The notes under the pieces: generated by a model
What the model was told of the DNA's origin: nothing
Seen by the model: only the letters and a program-made list of their open reading frames with translations
The model's database searches: none
Part shown: positions 1 through 5,627 of the stretch, one piece after another
How the letters are laid out: every line of letters starts with the position of its first letter
Numbering within the stretch: position 1 is the stretch's first letter
DNA from: JOPF136 sp035517515
GTDB lineage: Bacteria; Acidobacteriota; Terriglobia; Acidiferrales; UBA7541
Assembly: GCA_035517515.1 (NCBI GenBank)
Contig: DATIYQ010000145.1
Span: forward strand, 1 to 5,627
Length of the DNA: 5,627 bases
Reading direction: 5' to 3'
Translations under genes and position numbers: made by a program

Positions 1-48
1 GCGGGGCCGCGGTGCTGGCGTATCATTTCCCCGCAGAGACAGGCGAGA

Positions 49-76
49 TTGCCGGACCCAGGGTCCTGCATCTAAT
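49..76 (+). promoter_or_regulatory. Candidate sigma70-type promoter of the kinase gene
   Basis: A -35-like element TTGCCG (49-54, 4 of 6 matches to consensus) and a -10-like element TCTAAT (71-76, 5 of 6) are separated by 16 bp. Transcription would begin near base 83, leaving a leader of about 27 nt that holds the ribosome binding site at 98-103. This spacing fits the TTG start at 110 well. The rest of bases 1-109 shows no convincing gene: the frame of the kinase stays open to the window edge but has no start codon before 110, and its upstream translation is Arg/Gly-rich with no recognisable domain. The call rests on motif matching alone. Confidence 0.4.
54..66. promoter_or_regulatory. 13-bp palindrome in the promoter spacer (possible operator)
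   Basis: GGACCC-A-GGGTCC is a perfect inverted repeat with 6-bp arms and a 1-base centre. It sits in the spacer between the candidate -35 and -10 elements and shares one base with the -35. Symmetry at this position is typical of sites for dimeric repressors or spacer-binding activators, but no regulator gene is visible in the window and the motif is not one I recognise. Confidence 0.35.
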
Positions 77-97
77 GGTTGGGGCGGCCGCAGCGGC

Positions 98-103
98 AAG
101 GAG
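98..103 (+). promoter_or_regulatory. Shine-Dalgarno site that decides the TTG start
   Basis: AAGGAG lies 6 nt upstream of TTG at 110. The next in-frame candidate, ATG at 131, has no comparable purine-rich motif at the right distance, so the TTG start is preferred. Confidence 0.55.
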
Positions 104-109
104 AGGCGC

Positions 110-1936
110 TTGGAGCAGCACGAACAAGAGATGGAGCTGGCGCACATTTTATCCGTGCAGATTGTCCAGTTCGCATCTCTGCCCATCAACGAGCAGAACC
201 TGGCGCTGGAGAGCCTTTCGGCAGCGCTCAATTCCGCCTCCGCGGTGCAGACGGCGCGGAGCAACCGGCAACTGGCCACGCTGACCACGCCGGACGTGAT
301 TACGCTGGCGTTTTTCGGAAGCCCGGAGACGCCGCTGCGATGCGCGCAGTCGCTGGCGCTGGCGTCGAAACACGCACCGCGGCTGGCGCTGCGCATGGGT
401 ATTCATACCGGCCCGGTCTTCCGGGTGAAGGATTTGCAGGGGAACGAGACGGTGGCCGGGGGCGGCATCAGCATGACGCAGCGCATCGCGGAATGCGGGG
501 ATGGCGGGCACATTCTGCTCTCCGCGGCGATCGCAGAGGTGCTGGCCGAGCACACGCGGTGGAAGACATTTCTGACCCCGCTGGGGACGGTGGAGCTCAA
601 ACAGGGCGGCCGGATCTCGCTCTACAACTTCAAAACCGAGGAGGCGGGCAACGAGGCCATTCCGCAGGGCTTGCGTCCGGCGGGGGCGACGCCGCCGGTG
701 GTGGAATCCGGCGGGCGCGGGTCTTCGGCTCCGGCGCCTGCGATGGCCAACTCCAACTCGATGACCGCGCCGCTAACCAGCGCAGCCGAGCTCTCTCTGG
801 GGAAACTAGAACGGGCGTCTACAGGGCCGCTGGCGGAATATGAGCTGCTGGGCTCACTGGGCGCGGGGGGAATCGGAAAAGTCTATAAAGCGCGGCACAT
901 TATTTCCCAGCGCATCGAGGCGCTGAAGGTGCTGCAACAGGCGCAACTGGGCACACCGGACATGGTGGAGCGCTTTGTGCGCGAAATCCGGGTGCTGGCC
1001 AGCCTGAATCATCCCAATATCGCCGCGCTGCACACCGCCTTTCGCCACGAAGACCAGATGGTGATGGTGATGGAATTCGTGGAAGGCGAGACACTGGGAG
1101 AGCGCCTGGCCGCCGGTCCGCTGCCTATGGACGAAGGGCTGGACTACATCCGGCAGGTGCTGGAAGCGCTGGTGTATGCGCACGAGCGGGGAGTGATTCA
1201 CCGGGACATCAAGCCATCCAACGTAATGATCGTGAGGAAACCGGCGACCACGGCCAAGCTGCTGGATTTCGGGCTGGCGGTGAGCGGACGGGATCCTACG
1301 GTCACCGCTTCGGGGACGGTTCTGGGCTCGCTTTACTACATGTCGCCGGAACAGGTGCGCGGGCAGCGGGTGGATACGCGGTCGGACCTATATTCGCTGG
1401 GAGTGAGCCTGTACGAGATGCTCTCCGGCCGGAGGCCGTTCGAGGGTCCGACGCAGTACGAGATTCTGGAAGGCCACTTGCGCCTGCAGCCGCCCCCGCC
1501 GAGCGAACTGAACCCCAACGTGCCGCCGCAACTGGCGGCGGTGGTGATGAAGGCGATGGTGAAGGATCCGGCGCAGCGGTATCAGAGCGCCCGTGAATTT
1601 CTGGGCACGCTGCAGGCCTATCTGGCGGATCACAGCACGCCGGGACCGGCGGCGCCGGTGGAAGAGCGGACGCGGGCCATGCCGGCCACGGGCAGCGCCC
1701 CGCCGCGGGGCGCCACGGCCTCTGCCGGGCGCAGCCGCGCGCAGATCAGTCCGGCGGTGGTGGCGGCAATGGCGAAGGAAGTGGCGGAGTACATCGGCCC
1801 GATCGCGCACATCATCGTGGAGCGCACGGCGGCGCATTGCCAGAACCTGGAAGAACTCTACAGCGCGGTGGCCCTGGAGATTGAGTCGGAAAAGGATCGG
1901 GCCAAATTTCTAGCCGGGCGGAAGCGGACGCTGTAG
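110..1936 (+). CDS. Cytosolic Ser/Thr protein kinase with degenerate class III cyclase-homology N-terminal domain
   Basis: A 608-residue Hanks-type kinase. Residues 9-174 resemble a class III nucleotide cyclase domain (LRMGIHTG at 94-101; GGGISMTQRI; CGDGGHILLS at 129-138). The first metal aspartate is replaced by Gln17 and the transition-state Asn by Ser121, while Asp62 and Arg125 remain, so cyclase activity is unlikely and a sensing or docking role is inferred. Residues 180-240 are a Pro/Ala/Ser/Gly-rich linker. The kinase domain (244 to about 505) is complete: glycine loop G251/G253/G256, Lys273, Glu292, HRD 364-366 with Lys368 and Asn371, DFG 386-388, SPE 412-414, Asp426 and Arg490. Thr397, Thr399 and Thr403 in the activation segment are possible phosphosites. 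A second linker (507-545) leads to a helical tail (546-608) resembling tails I recall on other bacterial kinases. No signal peptide or membrane helix is seen, so it is cytosolic. TTG start; ATG at 131 is the alternative. Substrates are unknown. Confidence 0.93.
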   Translation: MEQHEQEMELAHILSVQIVQFASLPINEQNLALESLSAALNSASAVQTARSNRQLATLTTPDVITLAFFGSPETPLRCAQSLALASKHAPRLALRMGIHTGPVFRVKDLQGNETVAGGGISMTQRIAECGDGGHILLSAAIAEVLAEHTRWKTFLTPLGTVELKQGGRISLYNFKTEEAGNEAIPQGLRPAGATPPVVESGGRGSSAPAPAMANSNSMTAPLTSAAELSLGKLERASTGPLAEYELLGSLGAGGIGKVYKARHIISQRIEALKVLQQAQLGTPDMVERFVREIRVLASLNHPNIAALHTAFRHEDQMVMVMEFVEGETLGERLAAGPLPMDEGLDYIRQVLEALVYAHERGVIHRDIKPSNVMIVRKPATTAKLLDFGLAVSGRDPTVTASGTVLGSLYYMSPEQVRGQRVDTRSDLYSLGVSLYEMLSGRRPFEGPTQYEILEGHLRLQPPPPSELNPNVPPQLAAVVMKAMVKDPAQRYQSAREFLGTLQAYLADHSTPGPAAPVEERTRAMPATGSAPPRGATASAGRSRAQISPAVVAAMAKEVAEYIGPIAHIIVERTAAHCQNLEELYSAVALEIESEKDRAKFLAGRKRTL

Positions 1937-1955
1937 CGCCGGTGCGCCGCGGCGC
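1936..1955. terminator. GC-only hairpin at the convergent gene junction
   Basis: GCGCCG (1936-1941) can pair with CGGCGC (1950-1955) around an 8-nt loop, overlapping the kinase stop codon and filling most of the 21-bp gap between two convergent genes. There is no T-run on either strand, so it is not a classical intrinsic terminator. It might act as a weak bidirectional terminator or simply reflect base composition. Confidence 0.22.
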
Positions 1956-1957
1956 GC

Positions 1958-2833
1958 TTACCCCTTGAGCATCTTCATGGCCTTGGCCATGCTCACGTAC
2001 ATGCGGTTGAAGGAGCGGGTCACACCGGCAATTTCGTCGTTCCCCCGGACGGGCAGCTCCTGGAGGTTCAATTCCCCGCGGCTGATGCGCTCCGCCATGG
2101 CGGAAAGTCCGCGCACCGGGCGAATGACGATGGCATAGAGCGCCAGGTCTATGGCCACCAGGGTGGCCACAAAGACGACGGAAAGAAAAATAATCAGGCG
2201 GCGAAAGGCGGTGTCCGCGATGCGCAAGGGCACGGTCATGGGCACGGAAACAATCTGCGCGCCGATCACTTCCCCGGGCTTCCACCCATAGCCGTTGACG
2301 CTTCCGTAGGTCTTCACCATGGTGGGCATCACTTTATCCACCGCGCCGTGACAACCCAGGCAGTCGTCGTTCGCGGAAATGGCGTGGGCCAAGTAGAGGG
2401 CCCGGCCGGTGGGGGTGTCGCGCTCGCCAATCAGTTCCTTCTGGCTGGGAGAGTTGCGGAAGTGTTCGATGACGTCGGCCTCCCACTCGACGGCGCGGTC
2501 GCGGGGATTCGAGGGGTTGAGGGCCGCTTCCTTGTAGTTGTAATCCGGATAATCCTTGCGCAAGCGATTGAAGATCTGGGTGGCCGCATAGAACGGGATG
2601 ATCTGGGGAAGAAACTCTTCGGAAAAGCGCGGATGGTCCACGAGCAGCGGCTCAATTTCCTTTTCCGTGTACTCCCGGGTGGCGCCCGCGCTCTCCACCA
2701 TCATCTGCGCCTGGTGCAGCACTTCGGCGCGCGCGTTTTGCTCCAGGAAGTTGTAGGCCATCCGGGTGACCAGGTACATCCCAGCACCGAACAGCACAAT
2801 CAGGATCAAGTTGAACTTCGCCAGGATCTTCAC
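1958..2833 (-). CDS. Tll0287-like (DUF3365) periplasmic c-type haem sensor with HAMP domain and no output domain
   Basis: A 291-residue inner-membrane sensor. An N-terminal membrane helix (about 8-27) is followed by a periplasmic domain (about 28-210), a second helix (about 211-236) and a HAMP domain (237-289). The periplasmic part carries a CLGCH haem-c motif (158-162), the family hallmark REYTEKEI near 53-60 and a segment around 106-125 (NPSNPRDRAVEWEADVIEHF) typical of Tll0287-like domains. Haem would be attached covalently after export by a cytochrome c maturation system, making redox state or small gases such as NO or O2 plausible inputs; the real ligand is not evident. Relatives often continue into histidine kinase, GGDEF, phosphatase or methyl-accepting domains, but this one stops about two residues after HAMP, so it must signal through a partner. 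The convergent kinase, 21 bp away, is a candidate. The GTG start has AGAGGA 4 nt upstream and places a short positive stretch before the first helix. Confidence 0.93.
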   Translation of the reverse strand: MKILAKFNLILIVLFGAGMYLVTRMAYNFLEQNARAEVLHQAQMMVESAGATREYTEKEIEPLLVDHPRFSEEFLPQIIPFYAATQIFNRLRKDYPDYNYKEAALNPSNPRDRAVEWEADVIEHFRNSPSQKELIGERDTPTGRALYLAHAISANDDCLGCHGAVDKVMPTMVKTYGSVNGYGWKPGEVIGAQIVSVPMTVPLRIADTAFRRLIIFLSVVFVATLVAIDLALYAIVIRPVRGLSAMAERISRGELNLQELPVRGNDEIAGVTRSFNRMYVSMAKAMKMLKG

Positions 2834-2837
2834 GCAT

Positions 2838-2843
2838 TCCTCT
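2838..2843 (-). promoter_or_regulatory. Shine-Dalgarno site for the GTG-started haem sensor
   Basis: On the minus strand AGAGGA precedes the GTG at 2833 by 4 nt. An ATG at 2837-2835 is in a different frame and leads only to a short overlapping reading frame without domain similarity, so GTG is the likely start. Confidence 0.5.
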
Positions 2844-2885
2844 TTTCAACCGGCCCGCCCGGAAAGGGGTTCGCAGGCGAATGCG

Positions 2886-2907
2886 GCTGGGGCGATGGTA
2901 CCCCAGC
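2886..2907. promoter_or_regulatory. Inverted repeat over the sensor promoter -10 (possible operator)
   Basis: GCTGGGG (2886-2892) and CCCCAGC (2901-2907) are perfect 7-bp arms around an 8-base centre that contains the candidate -10 element. A hairpin terminator is less likely because no T-run follows on either strand. Placement over the -10 suggests a repressor site, but no cognate regulator is seen. Confidence 0.35.
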
Positions 2908-2922
2908 GGAATGCGGAGTCAA
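2895..2922 (-). promoter_or_regulatory. Candidate sigma70-type promoter of the haem sensor gene
   Basis: Read on the minus strand, TTGACT (2922-2917, 5 of 6 matches) is followed after 16 bp by TACCAT (2900-2895, 4 of 6). Transcription would start near 2888, giving a leader of about 55 nt. It lies in the 123-bp gap between the ABC genes and the sensor, so the sensor probably has its own transcript in addition to any read-through from the transporter genes. The gap contains no convincing gene. Confidence 0.37.
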
Positions 2923-2935
2923 CAGCCGCACGGGG

Positions 2936-2948
2936 CCGCGTTTCGCGG
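2936..2948 (-). terminator. Small hairpin just after the ABC transporter stop codon
   Basis: CCGCG-AAA-CGCGG on the minus strand forms a 5-bp stem with a 3-nt loop 8 nt beyond the transporter stop. No U-tract follows, so it is at most a weak or factor-assisted terminator. Confidence 0.18.
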
Positions 2949-2956
2949 GGCAGGGC

Positions 2957-4738
2957 TCAACGGTATGCGGCGGCCTGGATTCCGTACAACTCGGCGTACT
3001 GGCCGCCTTTGGCCATGAGTTCTTCGTGGGTGCCTGTTTCGACCACGCGGGCACCATCGAGCAAGACGATGCTGTCCGCCATGCGCACGGTGCTGAAGCG
3101 GTGCGAGACCAGGATGGTAATGCGTCCCTCGCCGCGGGCCCCGGCGGCGTAACGTTCAAAGAGGGCGTGCTCGGTTTCCGCGTCCAGCGCGGCGGTGGGC
3201 TCGTCCAGGACGAGCAGGAGCGGGCGATCGCGCATGAAGCCGCGGGCCAATGCGAGCTTCTGCCACTGGCCGAAACTGACCTCCAGGCCCTGGGGCCAAT
3301 TGACACCGAGCTGCGTCTCGAGGCCCGCGGGGAGCTTTTCGATTACGTCTTCGGCGCCGGCGCGGCCGACCGCGGCGATGACCGCGGGCTGGTCATCCAG
3401 GCGCGGATGGTCTCCCAGGCCCACGGTGTGACGGGCGCGAAATTCAAAGCGAAAGAAATCCTGGAAGGCGCCGGCCAGGCGCGAACGCCAATCGCCGGCG
3501 GGGATACGCGCCAGGTCCACACCGTCAATGAGGATGCGCCCCTGGTCCGGCTGGTACATGCGGCAGAGCAGCTTGACCAGGGTGGTTTTTCCGGCGCCGT
3601 TTTCGCCGACGATGGCCACCACGGAGCCGGGCGCGAAGTCCAGGCTTACATCCTCGAGCACGCGGCGCTCCGTGCCCGGATAGGCGAAGGACACATGCTC
3701 GATGCGGATGCCCTGGGTGATGCGCTCCGGCGGCTTGCGATCGGCGCGCTCTTCGAGCGATGCCGCGTAATCCTCCAGCCAGGCCAAACGGCGCGAACCT
3801 TCCAGCCAGAAACCGCGCAGGAAGCCAATTTCGCCCACGGTGGCGGCGATGTAGGAGGAGAGACGCGAGCCGGCGGCCAAAACGAGCAGCAACTGGCCGG
3901 GGGTTGCGCCGGGCCGCCAGCAAACGAACATCACCGCAGCCACGTAACCTGCCCCAAAGATGGACCAGGCCAGGGTGTGCCACCACGCCGTCTTCCAACG
4001 CTCCGCCGATACCGGGCGGTACCACTGTTCCCAGGCATCGCGCCGGTCGCGCACCAGGCGATTGCCAATGCGCGTGACACGGACCTCTTTGCCTTGCGCG
4101 GCGCCGGTGGCGGTGACAAACAGGTGGCGGGCCAGGCGATTGGCGGGCGCGAAGCTCTCTTCGACGGTGCGCTCGACACCCGGACGCCAGCTCGAAGTGA
4201 ACACCGCAGGCACGGCGAAGAAGGCCAGGAGCGCAAGCGCTGGATGGACGGAAACCAGCAGGGCCAGAGTAACGCCCAGGCGCAAAATCCATCCGGCGGT
4301 GGAGAAAAGCGACATGTACATGTGGTCGAGAACGAACACCTGATCGCGCAACATGGCCAGACGGTCCAGATACTCCGGCCGTTCGTGGTGGGCGATGGTG
4401 GAGACCGAGGCCTGCAGCCGGGCGACGTGCGATTCGAGCGCCGCGGCCACACGGTCGCGGAAGCGGCGCTGGGCGCGGTCGCTGGTGACTTTCAGAAACC
4501 ACGTGCCCACCGCGGAAATGCCCAGGCCGATGGCCGCGGAGAGCAGCAAAGCCCGGCGGTGCTGCTGCAATCCATCGGCCAGCAGCTTCAGCCACAATGC
4601 CAGCAAAGCATCGGGGAGCGCGGCGAGCATGGCCAGGCTGAAGGAGACGCCGAGCAGGCGCGGCTCCGCCTGGTGGGCGCGGAGGAGGGCGCGCCACATC
4701 GAAGACAAGGCGGGCGGCAGCGGGTCAACTGAGGGCAT
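2957..4738 (-). CDS. ABC exporter half-transporter (membrane domain fused to ATPase), subunit with VSFGQ signature
   Basis: A 593-residue type IV (ABCB-like) half-transporter in the inner membrane. The membrane domain spans about 1-330, with hydrophobic segments near 28-56, 62-82, 139-181 and 252-300. The ATPase domain (about 343-593) has A-loop Tyr353, Walker A GENGAGKTT (378-386, Lys384), Q-loop Gln426, Walker B LVLDEP with Asp512 and catalytic Glu513, D-loop ALD (517-519) and H-loop His546. The signature is VSFGQ (487-491) rather than LSGGQ. I recall similar SFGQWQKLALARG signatures in related exporters, so this is probably a subfamily trait rather than decay. ATG at 4738 was chosen because it lies 14 bp inside the upstream ABC gene with a strong purine-rich site before it. 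The frame stays open to 5008, but that extension is Arg/Ser/Pro-rich shadow of the upstream gene. Its partner is surely the overlapping upstream subunit. The cargo is unknown; peptide, lipid or drug export are all possible. Confidence 0.93.
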   Translation of the reverse strand: MPSVDPLPPALSSMWRALLRAHQAEPRLLGVSFSLAMLAALPDALLALWLKLLADGLQQHRRALLLSAAIGLGISAVGTWFLKVTSDRAQRRFRDRVAAALESHVARLQASVSTIAHHERPEYLDRLAMLRDQVFVLDHMYMSLFSTAGWILRLGVTLALLVSVHPALALLAFFAVPAVFTSSWRPGVERTVEESFAPANRLARHLFVTATGAAQGKEVRVTRIGNRLVRDRRDAWEQWYRPVSAERWKTAWWHTLAWSIFGAGYVAAVMFVCWRPGATPGQLLLVLAAGSRLSSYIAATVGEIGFLRGFWLEGSRRLAWLEDYAASLEERADRKPPERITQGIRIEHVSFAYPGTERRVLEDVSLDFAPGSVVAIVGENGAGKTTLVKLLCRMYQPDQGRILIDGVDLARIPAGDWRSRLAGAFQDFFRFEFRARHTVGLGDHPRLDDQPAVIAAVGRAGAEDVIEKLPAGLETQLGVNWPQGLEVSFGQWQKLALARGFMRDRPLLLVLDEPTAALDAETEHALFERYAAGARGEGRITILVSHRFSTVRMADSIVLLDGARVVETGTHEELMAKGGQYAELYGIQAAAYR

Positions 4739-5627
4739 CGAGCGTCGATCCCTCCTCCTCCTGGCCGGCGGCAAAGCGCGCGGCCTGAAGATCAAACATG
4801 GTGCGGTAACGGCCAGCGGCGGCCATGAGCTCGTCATGGGTTCCGAGCTCGACCACGCGGCCGTGCTCCAGAACGCAGATGCGGTCCGCGTGGCGTACGG
4901 TGGAAAAACGGTGGGAGATGAGAATGGTGGTGGCGTGGCGCGTTGCGGCCAGAATGCGCTCGAAAATCTCCGCCTCGCCGCGAACATCGAGCTGCGCGGT
5001 CGGTTCATCCAGCAGCACCACGCCGGCGCCCATCTTTACCGCGCAAAGGGCCCGGGCCAGGGCGACGCGCTGCCACTGGCCACCGGATAGATCCGTGCCG
5101 CCTTCGTAGGAGCGGGAGAGAACCGTGTCCAAGCCGGTGAGGTCCGCGGCGCCGGCCTCCACCAGGGCGGCCAGGATCACGGTGTCTGGCGCGCCGGAGG
5201 GGGCCACGTTTTCCCGCAGGGGCAACTCGAAGCGGATGAAATCCTGGAACACGGCGGCCAGGCGCGCGCGCCAAGCGTCCAGCTCGAAATCCTGGATCTG
5301 CACCCCGTCCACTTCAATCGCGCCGCCCTGCGGGTCATAGAGACGGCACAGCAATTTTGCGAGCGTGGTTTTTCCGGCGCCATTTTGCCCCACGATGGCC
5401 AGAGAGGTTCCCGCCGGGATGGTGAGGTCAAACCCGTCGAGCACGGGGGCGGAGGCTCCCGGGTAGGTAAAACAGACGTTGCGAAAACGAATTTCGCGCG
5501 CGGGCATGCCGGCCGCGGCGCGGGAGCCCTGAAGCATCGCTCCGGCGGCGGCCATCGCGGGTCGCAAACGGAGCACCGCACCTACCGGCGCGGCACAGCC
5601 ATCCAGGGCCCAGGAAAGCCCGCCGAA
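4725..5627 (-). CDS. ABC exporter half-transporter, canonical LSGGQ subunit (5' end beyond window)
   Basis: The C-terminal 300 residues of a second half-transporter. The reading frame stays open to the window edge, and the first visible residues (FGGLSWALDG) resemble the end of a membrane domain, so the start lies outside; GTG at 5576 is internal. Numbering from the first visible codon, the ATPase has A-loop Tyr55, Walker A GQNGAGKTT (80-88), Q-loop Gln128, signature LSGGQ (180-184), Walker B VVLLDEP with Asp207 and Glu208, and H-loop His239. All catalytic motifs are intact. It ends in a short acidic tail (QEEEGSTLDALS). The gene overlaps the downstream half-transporter by 14 bp, indicating translational coupling and a heterodimer. 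The two ATPase halves are paralogous, sharing a 17-bp identical stretch over Walker A (3582-3598 and 5365-5381). Confidence 0.92.
   Translation of the reverse strand, partial: FGGLSWALDGCAAPVGAVLRLRPAMAAAGAMLQGSRAAAGMPAREIRFRNVCFTYPGASAPVLDGFDLTIPAGTSLAIVGQNGAGKTTLAKLLCRLYDPQGGAIEVDGVQIQDFELDAWRARLAAVFQDFIRFELPLRENVAPSGAPDTVILAALVEAGAADLTGLDTVLSRSYEGGTDLSGGQWQRVALARALCAVKMGAGVVLLDEPTAQLDVRGEAEIFERILAATRHATTILISHRFSTVRHADRICVLEHGRVVELGTHDELMAAAGRYRTMFDLQAARFAAGQEEEGSTLDALS
4750..4763 (-). promoter_or_regulatory. Extended Shine-Dalgarno site inside the upstream ABC gene
   Basis: CAGGAGGAGGAGGG on the minus strand lies 11 nt before ATG 4738. The same bases encode the Gln-Glu-Glu-Glu-Gly tail of the upstream subunit. 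The spacing is slightly long but the site is very strong, supporting re-initiation at 4738 and coupled translation of the two subunits. Confidence 0.5.

Noticed and set aside
12..284. GTG-started 90-codon frame at the left edge, possibly the tail of an upstream gene
   Set aside because: It overlaps the kinase gene by 175 bp, becomes Arg/Trp/Ser-rich and shows no recognisable family. A short remnant of an upstream gene before base 75 cannot be excluded but has no support.
79..843. 254-codon plus-strand frame inside the kinase gene
   Set aside because: Gly/Ala/Arg-rich out-of-frame shadow of the cyclase-like domain.
1057..1074. Short GATGGT tandem repeat
   Set aside because: Three units encoding Met-Val in a beta-strand of the kinase N-lobe; ordinary coding sequence.
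3525..4697. 390-codon minus-strand frame within the ABC gene
   Set aside because: Out-of-frame shadow rich in Arg/Pro/Ala; the real frame carries all ABC motifs.
2348..4732. A 794-codon plus-strand open frame opposite the sensor and ABC genes
   Set aside because: Its codons are exact reverse complements of the codons of both minus-strand genes, which happen to share a phase; in GC-rich genes TTA, CTA and TCA are rare, so few stops arise. The translation is Gly/Gln/His-rich, shows no domain and crosses a regulatory gap.
4739..5008. N-terminal extension of the complete ABC half-transporter
   Set aside because: It would overlap the other ABC gene by about 280 bp out of frame, and the translation is low-complexity Arg/Ser/Pro with no membrane helix.
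3582..5381. 17-bp direct repeat at 3582-3598 and 5365-5381
   Set aside because: It encodes the Walker A region of both paralogous ATPase domains, so it reflects protein homology rather than a mobile or regulatory repeat.

Overview
The window is GC-rich DNA from an environmental bacterium. My best guess is Acidobacteriota or a similar soil lineage. The reasons are a cytosolic Ser/Thr kinase with a class III cyclase-like N-terminus and a short helical C-terminal tail, plus a free-standing periplasmic c-heme sensor of the Tll0287/DUF3365 type, both combinations I associate with that phylum. No rRNA, tRNA, mobile element or CRISPR array was seen, and nothing looks like recent horizontal transfer.

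Layout. Bases 1-109 are a leader with a plausible promoter, a 13-bp palindrome and a Shine-Dalgarno sequence. A plus-strand gene (110-1936, TTG start) encodes a 608-residue protein: degenerate cyclase-homology domain, flexible linker, complete Ser/Thr kinase domain, conserved-looking helical tail. After 21 bp the minus-strand gene at 1958-2833 (GTG start) converges on it. It encodes a 291-residue membrane protein with a periplasmic CXXCH haem-binding domain and a HAMP domain but no output domain. A 123-bp gap (2834-2956) carries a candidate minus-strand promoter with an inverted repeat over its -10 element. Upstream of that lie two overlapping ABC-exporter half-transporter genes: a complete one (2957-4738, 593 aa) and one cut by the window edge (4725-5627, C-terminal 300 residues). 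They overlap by 14 bp and almost certainly form a heterodimer.

How they may work together. The two half-transporters probably pair as one exporter with one canonical and one altered nucleotide site (VSFGQ in place of LSGGQ). The substrate cannot be read from the window. The haem sensor and the kinase may belong to one signalling pathway: the sensor ends at its HAMP domain and so needs a partner, while the kinase is soluble and its cyclase domain has lost metal and transition-state residues, so that domain may serve as an input or docking module. This is inference from adjacency. The most notable features are this sensor/kinase pair and the palindromes in both candidate promoters. The individual protein families are all recognisable; I do not see a clearly unprecedented system.
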